Source of the DNA: Myxocyprinus asiaticus
Lineage: Eukaryota > Chordata > Actinopteri > Cypriniformes > Catostomidae
Length of the DNA: 64,000 nucleotides
Assembly: GCF_019703515.2 (NCBI RefSeq)
Contig: NC_059373.1
Location: forward strand, 17,622,281 to 17,686,280
Direction of reading: 5' to 3'
The position numbers and the translations under genes are program-made. Below the pieces are notes generated by a model that ran no database searches, was not told the DNA's origin, and saw nothing but the letters and a program-made list of their open reading frames with translations. This document shows positions 40,893 through 53,689 of this stretch, one piece after another. Position 1 is the stretch's first letter; every line of letters starts with the position of its first letter.

Positions 40893-41941
40893 TAAGTGAC
40901 AGCCCTAAAGCTGATTTCGCGATAGCAGGAGAGAAAGCAGCTGTGTTCATCACTCAGAGATGCGGTTTTACGAGCGGGGCTCGTAAAAGTCCTGCGTTAT
41001 TTGACTCTTTAATGGATGAACTCAATTTCTGTCTCACCCGCGATGGCGAAATTGCACAATCCAATTTGGTTGGACCACAATACAGCAAAATAAATTTGTG
41101 ATAATTAATACCCTGAGTATTAATAATGAGCAGACATGGCGGTCCGTAAACTGTAAAGCAAAAACCTTGAAACACAAGAATAACACACTATAATATTCTA
41201 TCTCTGCCCAGACGTAACCTCTTACTTGAATCGCATGAGGACACAGGTAGAATGTGTTTTCCTCCGCCCTTTAACTTTGACCCGGTTCCTTGAGGCTTGT
41301 GTGATGACGGGAGGCCATTTCCTCGCTCTGTCGGCGGGCGGTACGGCTGTTGATTGTCAGTGGGCGGTACGGCTGTTGATTCTCGGCGGGCTGGCGGAGA
41401 ACTCAGAAATGTCGACTTGATTGAAGATGGAAGAGAAATCTTTAATCTCTTCACTTCTGTAGGCAAACGGATGAAGATGCGAATTGCTCGGCGGTCTCCT
41501 TCGGAGCCGTTAGTGTTTGGTTGAACACAGAGTAATCTCAACTCGTCCAGCGAGATGGAGATTGTATGGCTACAGTTTCAAGTCGGACATTACTTCCTTG
41601 TGCCACGAGGTTGCACCGGTGAGCAGCAAAAAAAGCTACGTCTATATTCGGTGAACAAAGTCGCTGGAAGCAACTCACAAAACATTTCAGAGGTATTTCA
41701 ACTCCTGATGATGTCATGTTTGAGGGACGTTCTGTTGTGTGCCTCATCCAATAGGAGTTGAGAGTTCGAACCTTTAGTGAGCAAGGCCTCATGGATTTGT
41801 AGTCTGTTTTGGACTCCCTTTGTTTGATTTTGGCGCGATTTTTATCAGTAAAATTTACGACGTGGAATGTGTGGCTTGAGTTATGTTTTTATGACTGTTA
41901 GGCCTGCCTTTGTCTTCTATCTGAATACATGAGGCCCAACA
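40068..41941 (-). mobile_element. solo LTR, copy 2, inverted (1874 bp)
   Basis: Reverse-complement relative of the LTR at 4761-6591 over its whole length. The ends here are TGTAGGGC (40068) and GCCCAACA (41941), with the 4-bp target duplication CTAC on both sides (40064-40067 and 41942-41945). Differences: a GT microsatellite and a GA microsatellite (about 40812-40889) where copy 1 has TC and CA runs, and a tandem duplication of about 29 bases around GGGCGGTACGGCTGTTGATT (41336-41390). No internal retroviral genes. Confidence 0.85.
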
Positions 41942-43060
41942 CTACAATGGTCCAATTCACCCCTTCACAGAATTTGGGGGAGACGTCCCCCCCCTCCCCA
42001 CACACACACACACACACAATTGTATGCCAATAACTCACCCTCATGTCATTCCAAAAACAAATGACTTTCTTTCTTCTATGGAACACAAACAGAGACAAAA
42101 AAAAGAGTGCAAAAGCACCATTAAGATATCATAAAATGATCTATTCAGCTTGTGCACTATATTCCAAGTCTTCTGAAGTCATACAATAGCTTTGTATGAG
42201 GAACAGACTACATTTTCAGTTGTTATTCACTGATAGTCTTCCCTTCCAGTAAGTTGTTAACTGCTGCGACAAGATCAGTGAGCTGAACTAGTAAACTGGA
42301 TCAGTCTGAATCATGAATGAATCCTTTATCTAGATGCTTATTCTTTATTAAAAGAAAATGTAATCTAATGATAATTTTATGAGTAATATAATTTTTTTAA
42401 ATAGTTGATATATCTTTTATTCAATTTCTTAGAGTTTCAGACACATTGGAAATAGAGTAGGTGTTTTGGGTGATAGCGTAAAAATGTCTGTATAACAGAA
42501 ATATGTGCAATTTTTATGTTTGTTGGTAAATTACAAAATGTCTCAACAACTCTATCCACACAAAAGTTCCTCAAGGAACTGTTCTATCTTTTTCTTCGCT
42601 CACTATACCTCATATTTCAAATTCAACTCAAAGTTATGCCACCTACAGAAGTTTTTTTGATGACTCTGCAGTTGTTGGTTGTTAAGAGTGGGCAGGAGAC
42701 TGAGTATAGGACACTGGTCAACAGTTTTGTGGAGTGGTATGGAGTAAACCACCTACAAATTAATGTAAAAAAAAAATAGTAATTGATTTCAGGTGGAAAA
42801 AGGAACAAATCCTCACCTGTTTCAATCTATGGCAGTGATGTGGAAATAGTGGATTCATATCAGTACCTTTACACGACAGACTTGAATGGACTAATAACAC
42901 CAAAACAATTTACAAAAAATCCAGCCCCAGTGCAACAGAGAAAGCAACAGGAGCTCATTCATGTCTTCTGCTATTAGTCTTTACAATTCATCAATCCACC
43001 ATGTGCAGAGGCATCCCTGACCCTCCATCCAACCAACAGCTTTTAAGTGCATCTTAGTAC
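41942..43060. other. intergenic, mostly unidentified
   Basis: It holds a CA microsatellite (41998-42019) and a palindromic-MITE end (CAATAACTCACCCTCATGTC, 42029-42215). From 42220 to 43060 there is a possible decayed LINE reverse-transcriptase tail (frames 42516-42779 and 42783-42977 contain QVPQGTVLS/GVNHLQINVKK-like text), too short and broken to call. Confidence 0.4.
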
Positions 43061-43246
43061 GGGCAGTGGTGACTTGGCAGTTAAGGCTCTGGGTTACTGA
43101 CTAGATGGTCAGGGGTTCAAGCCCCAACACCGCTACGATGCCACCGTTGGGCCCTTGAGCAAGGTCCTTGACCCCATCTGCTCCAGGGGTGCTAGATCGT
43201 GGCTGACCCTGCGCTCTGACCCCAGCTTGGCTGGGATATGCGAAAA
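43060..43246 (+). mobile_element. tRNA-derived SINE head or LINE leader
   Basis: An A box-like TGGCAGTTAAGGC (about 43074) and a B box GGTTCAAGCCC (43114-43124) are followed by CCCTTGAGCAAGGTCCTTGA and CTGACCCTGCGCTCTGACCC, a body I recognise from teleost tRNA SINEs. No A-rich tail: it runs straight into the LINE. Confidence 0.6.
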
Positions 43247-43249
43247 CAT

Positions 43250-46200
43250 GTTTGGACTCAAGATGGCGCCGAGTATGGCTGCTGCGTTGCGAGCTCCGAC
43301 ACAACATAGTAGTGTTTTGTTTGTTTTGTTCACAATTCTTATGTTTTTTGTCTTGGATGTTGTCAGCCTTATTGTCTACGACAGACAAACACTTTTGGAC
43401 ATTGGTTCAGCAATTTCACACCGAAAACCGGACTTCAAATTCCTCAATGCTGACCCGCTGTTTATAAACACGCAAGCGGAGCCCTTTGTCTGGGCTGCGG
43501 AAACGCAGGAGGAAAAGGGGAAACAGAGCCGGCGTTCTCATCAGAGTAAGACGCCGCGCAAATCGACCCCAGCTACCCACTATTCTACTGGCAAATGTTC
43601 AGTCTCTGGATAACAAGCTCTGCGAGCTGAAAGCGCGGATCTCTTTCCAACGAGAGACAAGGGACTGCTGCATTATCTGCCTTATGGAAACTTGGATGTC
43701 TGTGGAGATTCCAGACTCAGCCATTGAACCCACAGGGTTCTCCGTGCACCGAGCGGACAGAGCGAAAGACCTCTCAGGTAAAAGCAGAGGTGGTGGTGTA
43801 TGTTTTATGATCAACAAATCCTGGTGTGATCAGAGGAACGTACATTCTATCAAGCCTTTCTGCTCTCCTGATCTGGAATTTCTCATGCTTCTGTGTCGAC
43901 CATTCTGGCTACCAAGGGAATTCACAGCGGTCATTATCACTGCTGTGTACATCCACAAGCCGACACAGACCGGGCACTCAAGGAACTGTATGGGAGTATA
44001 AGTGAGCAGGAAACCGTGCACCCTGAGGCCACGTTCATTGTGACTGGGGACTTTAATAAAGCCAGTTTCAAATCAGTCGTACCAAAATACCACCAGCACA
44101 TTAGTTTTAACACACGAGGGGACCAGGTTTTGGACCATTGCTTCTCTCCCTTCTGGGATGGCTACAAATCCCTCCCCCGCCCACCATTTGGCAAATCGGA
44201 CCACTCTTCCATTCTGCTTCTGCCCGGTTACAGGCAGAAACTGAAACAGGAAGCACCTACCCTCAGAACGATCCAGTGCTGGTCAGACCAATCAGACTCT
44301 ACGCTACAGGACTGTTTTGATCACACGGACTGGGAGATGTTCCGGTCCGCCTCTGATGACGACATCGAGCTTTACGCTGATAGCATAATGTGTTTCATCA
44401 AAAAGTGCGTAGAGGATGTCATTCCGACCAGAACAATACGGATCTATCCGAACCAGAAACCATGGATAAATAACGATGTTCGCGCAGCAATTAAGGTGCG
44501 GACCTCCGCTTTTAATTCCGGGAACGCGGAGGAGCATAAACAAGCCAGTTATGCCCTCCGAAAAATCAGAACCGCAAAACGCCAGTACAGGAGCAAGACT
44601 GAAGGACAGTTTAACACCACCAACTCTAGAAGCCTGTGGCAGGGAATTAACATCATCACGGACTTTAAAGGGAATAAAAACTCCACCATGAACACCGCTG
44701 CCTCTCTCCCGGATGAGCTAAATACTTTTTATGCTCGTTTTGAGGGAAATAACACCGCCCTCGCAGAGAGAGCTCTCGCGGCCGAAGCTACAGAGGTTAT
44801 TTCACTCTCCGTCTCTGTAGTGGATGTAACCCGATCCTTCCGCCGGGTGAATATCCGCAAAGCCGCGGGCCCAGATGGCATTCCGGGCTGCGTCATCAGA
44901 GCGTGCGCGAACCAGCTGGCTGGTGTTTTTACAGACATTTTCAACCTTTCCCTCTTTTTGTCTGTAGTCCCCACATGCTTTAAAACATCCACCATTGTGC
45001 CTGTTCCACAGCAATCAAAAATAACTTGCTTAAATGACTTGCGTCCTGTTGCTCTGACCCCCATCATCAGCAAATGCTTTGAGAGACTAATCAGAGATTA
45101 CATCTGCTCTGTGCTGCCTCTCTCTCTTGACCCATTGCAGTTTGCTTATCGCAACAACCGTTCCACTGATGATGCCATTGCATCTACACTACACACTGCT
45201 CTCTCCCACCTGGAAAAAAAGAACACTTATGTGAGAATGCTGTTTGTAGACTACAGCTCAGCATTCAACACCATAGTGCCCTCCAAGCTAGATGAGAAAC
45301 TCCGGGCTCTGGGCTTAAACAGCTCGCTGTGCAGCTGGATCCTGGACTTCCTGTCAAGCAGACGCCAGGTGGTTAGAATAGGCAGCAACATCTCCTCATC
45401 ACTAACCCTCAACACTGGAGCCCCGCAGGGCTGTGTTCTCAGCCCACTACTGTATTCCCTGTACACACATGACTGTGTGGCAACACATAGCTCCAATGCC
45501 ATCATTAAGTTTGCTGATGACACGACGGTGGTAGGTCTGATCACTGACAATGATGAAACAGCCTGCAGAGAGGAGGTGCACACTCTGACACACTGGTGTC
45601 AGGAGCACAACCTCTCCCTCAGCGTCAGTAAGACAAAGGAGCTTGTTGTGGACTTCAGAAGAAAAGACAGAGAACACAGTCCCATCACCATCAATGGAGC
45701 ACCAGTGGAGAGAGTCAGCAGCTTCAAGTTCCTGGGTGTCCACATCACTGAGGAACTCACATGGTCCATCCACACTCAAGTCGTTGTGAAGAAGGCTCAT
45801 CAGCGCCTCTTCTTCCTGAGACGGCTGAGGAAGTTTGGAATGAACCGCCACATCCTCACACGGTTCTACACCTGCACTGTAGAGAGCATCCTGACTGGCT
45901 GCATCTCCGCCTGGTACGGCAATAGCACCGCCCACAACCGCAAAGCACTGCAAAGGGTGGTGCGAACTGCCAGACACATCATCGGAGGTGAGCTTCCCTC
46001 CCTCCAGGAAATATATACAAGGCGGTGTGTGAAAAAAGCTCGGAGGATCATCAGAGACTCCAGCCACCCGAGCCATGGGCTGTTCTCACTGCTACCATCA
46101 GGTAGGCGGTATCGCAGCATCAGGACCCGCACCAGCCGACTCCATGACATCTTCTTCCCCCAAGCAATCAGATATTTGAACTCTTGATCTCCCACGATCA

Positions 46201-46650
46201 CAATACATCAGCACTGCACTTTATTACTCTTATATCTCACACCGGACTGTCATAAATTATATTATTATTATTTAATATTCTCTCTTAACAACTGACTATC
46301 AACCAACAGCCTGAATGTCAATACAGTACAATACTGTGCATTCTATATATACTACTATATATACTTTTTTATATATTTTTATTTTTTATTTTTATTGAAT
46401 AATGTGTATCTATATAGTGCGTATTGTATACTGTACAGTGTATGTTATTATTTATATATTGTTGTGTGTAATTATGTGTATATCAGACGTTTAAATTGTG
46501 CTGTGTTAATTTGATGTTATTGTAAATTGGTATATGTCTCATCACTGTCACGACTGCTATGTTGATCGGAACTGCACCCAAGAATTTCACACATTGCACT
46601 TGTGTAAATGGCTGTGTGACAATAAAGTGATTTGATTTGATTTGATTTAG
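43250..46650 (+). mobile_element. nearly full-length non-LTR retrotransposon (LINE)
   Basis: One polyprotein with an AP endonuclease followed by reverse transcriptase, the form common in fish. The N-terminus is readable from about 43262 (MAPSMAAALRAP); it changes frame near 43490 and again near 43950, so it is broken. Endonuclease motifs: LLANVQSLDNKL (about 43590), METW, GDFN (44047-44058) and SDHSS (about 44200). The reverse transcriptase lies in the long frame 43893-46187 (764 residues): [29 protein letters not shown] and the catalytic box FADD (45510-45521) in place of YADD. The 3' UTR ends with AATAAA (46621) and a TGATT-type tail repeat (46628-46649). It resembles elements deposited as BS/X-like or CR1/L2/I-like; I do not fix the clade. 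Confidence 0.88.
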
Positions 46651-46679
46651 TACATAGTGCAATTTAATCTAATTCTAAG

Positions 46680-46744
46680 GTCGGTCTATCTGTCTGTCTA
46701 TCTGTCTATCTATCTGTCTGTCTATCTATCTATCTATCTATCTA
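46680..46744. repeat. TCTG/TCTA microsatellite
   Basis: Alternating TCTG and TCTA tetranucleotides just after the LINE tail. Confidence 0.9.
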
Positions 46745-47360
46745 ACACATACAAGAAAGTACAATGGACTAGGATAAAAAAAGAAAAAAAAAGTGATAAA
46801 CTTTTACAATTATTTTATGTACTCTATATTACAGAATGATACCATATTTCTATACTACTCTATGTAGCTATATATGTTGTTTGGAGTGGTGAGGCATACT
46901 AAAAAAAGAAAAGTTGCATGATCAAATACACTAAGGACCTATGACCATTGTGTCCTTGCCATGAACGAGGGATCTAACCTTTATATGGACCTTTACATTC
47001 ATCCCAGTGGTAGTGATGCAAATTCTCTTATTATTTAAAAAATATTCAACTAAATGTTAAAAAAGTCACTTCACATGATACAAGAAACCTTAACTGAGGA
47101 AAACCTACAGTGGCAGATTAAAAGACCACTTCATGTAAAAAATGATGTCCTAAAAACTAGACGTAAGGACATTTTTGACCCATATGCGTTCTAGGGTTGA
47201 TTGAAAAAGATTTCAATTTATTCATGAATCAGACATCACTACTTTTCTCATAGACATGCCAAGGAGAGCTAGGGTGGACGTTTTTCACTGAAAAACGATT
47301 TTAGCTTTGGTCTGTTCTCGCACAAAAGTATTGTATGGTACTTTTATGATACTTCTGCAC
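46745..47360. other. intergenic, nothing identified
   Basis: AT-rich sequence without coding signal or recognisable repeat. Confidence 0.5.
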
Positions 47361-47379
47361 AGGCCTGGCTCCAGCAATT

Positions 47380-49700
47380 TGTAGTAAGGTGGGCCATGTG
47401 AAATTGAAATTGGGGGGGTGGGGGGTTTAGAAAATGTCCAGTTCATGTGTTATTGATTTTTCATGAGCTAAAAGTACAAGATTTTTTTCCTCTCGTGAAG
47501 CATTGTGCAGCGAAATGGTGTAAAAATTCTTGCCAGAGTGGAGAATGAGCTCTCACATGAAGCAGTAGAAATGCCCATGACCAGGGCAGACACATACAGT
47601 TTATGAAGACCTGGAAATGCATCTTTGTATCCCTGCAAGAGTTTGCAAACAGCCGAACAGTCAGCATTAGTTGGAAGCTTTTTGGTCAGCATTGGTCTGG
47701 CAACAAGAATTTCACTATGCAGTTCACTTTTTGCAATCCCTGCAAGACCATAGAGAGGCTCAAGCAGCTGAATATCAAGAAATTTGTTGGATTTTGGAAT
47801 CAAACATGAGAGGGCTTGCATCAGCTCTAACTTCTTTGTGGAAAACCTGTTTTCCATCTCTGATACAGCTGTACCAACAATGTTTAACATCTGTCACCTT
47901 AGAGCTACAGTGGAACATTCAGAGCCTGACTGCCCTTCTTGCCCTATAGGTGATAAAATGACAGAGTCAGCATACAAGGGATTAATAGTCCTTAGACGTT
48001 TTGGTGAGGGCTCATCAGTAGACATGCCAGTGCAGTACTGCTGCAACTGATTGTCATTTTCTCTGAGATTTCTCAGTGCAATAAGAGATATCTGCATTAT
48101 TTCAGCTGCACTGCACAAATCAACATGGTGAGACTGTACGATGGCATTGGCTGGTTTCAAAATGGCAAGAAGAGGAATCAGAAATTTGCTAACTTCAAAA
48201 AAATGGCATCGCTTCAGCTGAGAGAGAAGCCCAGAAGCTTCTTTTGCAAGGTCAACTGAGGCATTGTCATCATTGGAAACCTTGGAAAGAATGTCAAGAA
48301 TGAATTCCTTGTTCTCCACAACACATTTGGAAACTTCAAAATGACTTGTCCAGCAGATTTCTAACAACCTCTTGAGATATGGGCAACTGTACCTCTGACA
48401 GACAAAATTATGCCTGAAAAAAATAGTACAGGGAGCCTGACAAGTCAAAGAATCTTTTGGCACAAGGCTCAATTTGAATTGCATGTATGATGGAGAGGTG
48501 AAGCTGGTGGTTATAGCAGTGGATGTAGGGGATATGCCTGCCCAACCTTTTTTGCAATAAAGCCTGGACACCACCTCGCACCCCACTCATCATTGATGCT
48601 CCATCATAACACTGGCTCAGTATATTGTCAGAACTGAATCATGTATGAGACAAGTGTCTTAATATTTCGGTGGTGATGTAATCTGCATCAAGCTGCTATA
48701 GTTTTAACAAGCCAATGAGGTGTTCCTCTGGCACACCGTTGCACACAAAGCGGATTACAACAGACAAATTTTCATATTTTCATATTTTCAAAAATGTCAT
48801 ATTTCTGTTTTATTTTTTTTCAGAACCATGGATGCCAAAATTTCAATCACTTCATTCTGGATGGTTTTGGAAGTGTATTTTGCATTTTCTGGGATAACTG
48901 ATGTAATGTCAGCAAGGTGTTTATCTTTTTCCAACATATATTTAAACAGCTTGGCAAAAAGCCCCGCAGCTATGCAATCCTCCTCATTGTCAAACGTTTC
49001 CCGATCTCCAAGTAGTAGAAACTCATTGACTGCTAAAATTTTCACAACACCTGCCACGCTTTTTATGTAATATCGATTCTTTTCTATCTGTTGTGGGCCA
49101 AGTAAACATGCTACGGTCTCCCCTGACACCTGTCGGCGGCGAAATTCTGCCCACGCAGTTGAGGCTTGTAAATGAGCCTGGCTACAAGCATGTTTTGAAG
49201 ATCGCGGTCGTGTTCTAATGCTGCCTTCCAGTTTCTAAAACCCATCGAAACAAAAGTATCCTTCTCGGAGAAAGCAACACCAAATACTCGACATGGAAAA
49301 CAAAAGCATGCGTCGCTCTCTACAGAATATTTAAGCCATGGTCGTGACTGATACCAAGTGGCCAAAAAACATCTCTCCCTCCCTCCGAGAAGAGTTCAGG
49401 GGTATGATTTCAGAGCCGGCTGATGAGGATTTGCCTTGTTTAAGTCATTTGGGACAGAATTGCTGCATTTTTGTGTAGGTGTAATTGTGTTTTTGACACC
49501 ATCCGAAGATGCCATTGAACTTGACCCAACAATTTCTCCGACCTCGTTGCTGCAAATGGAAGAGGTGGTAGCTGCATCCTAGTGAGCAAAAGTGCTTTTC
49601 TTTTGTCCTTTCGGAATAAGAAATCTGTGCATGTTGTGCTTTGTTTAATGTACAAGTGTTTAGTAATATGTTCACTGACTGTTAAAACAACAGTATCGTT
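47380..49700 (-). pseudogene. decayed hAT transposase (ZMYM1-like)
   Basis: Reading the - strand from about 49590, a Ser-rich N-terminus is followed by a TTF-type zinc finger (VESDACFCFPCRVF, frame 49365-49111), then a DUF4371-like catalytic region (frames 49129-48797 and 48593-47894, with SGVRGGVQALLQKRLG and CYNHQLHLSI), and the C-terminal hAT dimerisation motif (STASCESSFSTLARIF) in 47890-47468. Three of these frames are in register, separated by single stops; one frameshift separates the zinc finger. The possible ends CACAGGCCTGGCTCCAG near 47360 and GGGGCCAGGGTGGGCC near 49868 are only loosely inverted. ZMYM1-like host genes share this architecture, but the stops argue for a dead transposon. 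Confidence 0.75.
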
Positions 49701-49896
49701 ATTAATATTGCTTTGTCATTCAGCACGTTTGTTAACGGCATAGGTAGCGAGGTGAATGAGGCTAAGGCTATTATTTCGACAGCCTACATAAAAAAAAAAA
49801 AAGAAAAGAAAATCTGGAGCTGAATTGAACATCGCACCAATTTTGTGATTGGTTGTTATGGGGGGTGGGGCCAGGGTGGGCCAAGATCCTGATTGG

Positions 49897-49985
49897 GTGG
49901 ATCTTCACCCCCAACAAAAGAAAGTCATACATATTTGGAACTACATGTAGGTGAGTAAATAATGAGAATACTCTTTTTCGTGTTT
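49897..49985. mobile_element. palindromic MITE end fragment
   Basis: AAAGAAAGTCATACATATTT followed by AGGTGAGTAAATAATGAGAA matches the right arm of the family at 29082-29753. It may be the other half of the fragment at 42029-42215, separated by later insertions. Confidence 0.5.
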
Positions 49986-49989
49986 AACT

Positions 49990-52900
49990 ATTTAAACACC
50001 TTATTCTTGCTGGACTGTGTAGAATAAACAACTCAGTCATGAGTTTCCCTATCTGGCATCCCATGTGATCGCCATGCCTTCATATCTTCAGCAGTTCCCA
50101 CACTGTTATACTCATTTCCCACTGGCTGCAGATTCAGATTGCAAATGCATTCATGACTACTCAGGAGAGCGAGTGCAGATGTCTCTGCTGTGCTTCTGCC
50201 TTTCGTCTGCATCTGCCCATATCCATGCACTAATGAGATTCTTAGAGGCCTGATTAAACACACCAAGCTCAAACCTCAGCTGTGACGATGAAAGAGCTTT
50301 ACAGCCCTGGTGGAGAACATGAACTGCAAAGGAAAAAGAACAAGCTCAAAGACAGTTTCACTGTAAAAAGTGATTCTTAGATTGAGTAAATAATGCTGAA
50401 TTACTTGATTATTGCAGTGTTTTAGGTTTACTTACTGTTCAAACATCTTACAATTCTCAGGAACACAAGTAATGTGTCTTAGTGCTGTTTTTCTATTACA
50501 ATATACTGTTGTTGTTTATTTTAAGCTGAGCCAACAAGTATAGAAGGTGAGATGGATCAATACATAGGCAAAATGGGCTAGATTTGGAATTGTATACTAC
50601 CATACTTCTCTTACTATTTCTGCCATATGTAGTTACAACAGAAATAGTAGGAGTAGCATGATATTTGGAATTTAGCCATAATTTAGCCATCCCAGCATAT
50701 TCTGGGGCATGAATAATATGGTTGTATTGTTTTAACATTTGTATAGTTTTATTTGCATTGTTGTTGTTGTTGTTGTTCAGTAACATCTTGTAATGTCAGG
50801 ATAAGTGTGTTCCTCCATTAAAAATGATCAGTTACTTCATTGTTACCCTTGCTTGTTTCATGTTTGAGGTCTATGTGTGGTGTTTGAAGTATTATGTTTT
50901 TGCTGCTTGAGTGTCCATACAATGATGTCATTGGTTTAAGACAAGCGTTTTGCTCTCCATGAGCGTTTTGCTCTCACAAAGCACAAAATATTGATCAATT
51001 CAAAACCATGTAAAAAAGGGATAAATTTGCATAAAGCTCTTTTTAAGTTGACATAAGAAACCCACTTAATTTAATTAGGTACTTGTTACAATGATGGTAT
51101 ATTTTCAGTCCTTAACATTTAAAGTTCAGTGTTTATGTAAAATAAAGTAGAAGAATTCATCTCAAAAAAGCCATTGAAACTGTTCACTTTATTTATTCAT
51201 TTGTTTATTTTTAAGTTAAACACCTCACCTCACCTCACTACACCTCACTTTTTTTACAGTGTTGGCAAAAAGCACAAGTGGGATGGGAAGGATGGGCAGT
51301 TTGATAGTTGGTGGTAGAGAGATTTACAGAGAAAGAGGAAAGGATGTGCTTCAAAGTTTCTCTACCACTGTTGCTCAAGGTCACCTTCCTTTCCGCTTGC
51401 TGAAGAACAAGTCTCTCCTGCCCTGAGATTTGATGGATGTCTCATTCAGAGCTGAAACTGTGGGCACCATATGAGAATGAATGCGTGACAAAGCCCTTCA
51501 CAGTGAAGCTCGCAAGAGAGTTATGATCATATCCAATTAAAGGTATGCAATTCAGTTGTCATGCAGGAGTAATGGAAATTCATATTCTTATACTATGAAA
51601 TACCTCAACCTAAAGGTAATATGCTGGAAATGACTGTCCCTGTTCATTCCTCCAAAGCACCCATGATTTATGCTAAATACTTTAAGAGGTGGCGTTATTG
51701 TCTTTAAGAGCAAAGAACAATGAAAGGGCATCATGCATGGGTCATATATGCATCAAAGACCAGAACACATTCACCTTAGGCTCACTATCCAAGATGTTAT
51801 CTTCTGTACCTGAATCAGTGTTTGATACTTACATTCACTAAATCACTTTTCATTGTAGGTATTTATTTATTAATTTGACTGTTATTTTTTCCAAAGAAAG
51901 CCATGTTGACTTGATCCAGTGAATTAACTGCATGTTGCATTTTCATATCTCTATGAAAAGGTAAAAATTGTTATGTCATGTTTAGTCAGAATAATGTCAG
52001 TTTTACTTATTCCAATACTGTAGGACAAATGACTGCCAAAGAACTCAGGTACATAAACATGTAATGTGATTTACTTGTCCCAATACTTGTCTACTTGTCA
52101 CACTATATACTGTAAACCTTATATATGTCCCTTATCCTTGATTTCTAGCTAATTTTGATAAACTTGTTCTCAAATAAATATTGGCAAATTATCAATTTAG
52201 CCAGCATTTTTTATTATATGGTACAGTTAGAATTCCTCTCTGGCAAATAAACATATAGACTGCAAAATGTTGACTGAGGGAGTCGGTCCTGCCCACCCAG
52301 TGCTACCAACCTACAAATGAGCATTTTATGCAGATTTCAATGCTACAGTAAAACTGCTTTACTTACCTTTGCTTTCCTACTTACACTAAAATGGTTACAG
52401 TACATGACATGAATTTACTCAGTAAAATTGGATATTTGAATGGTTAGAACACTATATTATTTACCTTTGTACATGACTTTTATCTTTTCGCTACTGAAAT
52501 AAATGTCACAGATGCAATACCTGAATTTCCTATCGATACACTTTGGTTAGAAAGTGTCTTAATGAAGTGGAAATGATGTGGGTTTTAACATTTTCTACAG
52601 TATATAATGACAACAATGTGTGGTGACAACTTGTTTCATTTAATGATGATGATGTTTAATCCAGGGGGTTTCGACCATTGCAGATCCTGGGACCCCTGAC
52701 CAGATTCACAGCCAAACCAGGAGTCAGGACCCCCAATATATATAAAAGCTTTATAATACCTTGCACTTAATAACTTTCATTAATAACATTAAAATGTCAA
52801 CAATCATTGCTTCTTTAGCATTAATGTTACATATTCAGATATACTGTACATTTGAAAACCCCCTAAGAGTCCATGGACCCCCCCAGATAAAAAGAAAAAA

Positions 52901-53689
52901 TGGCTTTTAATGGATTATTGTCTGTGCTCAGACTTTGCAGGATGTCTGAAAGCCATTACAAATCTTGATGGTGAGTTTTGTTCAAGAAAAATTTGCACAA
53001 AGGCTTCTGTTCATAGAAAAATTAGATAAAGGTGCAAGTGTAGGAGCTCCCAAGAGTTTGTTAGATCTGAAGCAGAAAAAAATAATACCAGATCAAGCTG
53101 CATCAAGCTCATCTTTATTCTATTCTTCACATCATCCAACCAGACGGTAGTGTGAGGCTATGCAGCATCAAACTGCAATGGGCTTTATTTAGGATGGAGT
53201 GTGAGCACCATCAGGTGGCTGTGAACTGGGATTTTCAGAGTATTATTATTATTATTATTGGGGGGAAATATTTATATATATTTTTACATAATCATATTTT
53301 TGCAATATGGTGCAGTTTCTCTTATTGTTTGGTCTAAATACAATAATGATCATAATCAACACTTTTATTAACACAACAAGAGCAACTTGCCCCAGCTGCC
53401 TTGATCCATCCTGAGAAAGTTATTTCTGCCTTGCAAAATATAGGACCCATTGTAGTGTTTGGCTTAGCAGGGGTGTTTCAAAAATATTAAGCCTAGCTCA
53501 ACCAAAAATGACAGAAATATGAGATTGTTTAACATTGAATAAATTACAAACATCCGTATTTGTTTCTCCAGAAAAAAATTGCATCCATGAAAAAAAAAGG
53601 TTATTATGAATTGAGCAAAATTGCACGGTTTGTTGCAATTTCATTCTCAGTTACTATGTGCAATTTACTGTATCTAAGTGTATTTCGGT
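49990..53689. other. intergenic region upstream of rad21
   Basis: No gene supported. It holds short simple repeats (GTT near 50758-50777, ATT near 53242-53259) and sequences near 52672 and 52880 (CAGGGGGTTTCGACC, AGTCCATGGACCCCCCCAG) that look like decayed hAT ends. Enhancers or conserved elements cannot be judged without alignment. Confidence 0.5.

Noticed and set aside
50033..50272. 79-residue frame on the - strand and overlapping 62-residue + frame
   Set aside because: No domain, no splice context, and chance length for this base composition.
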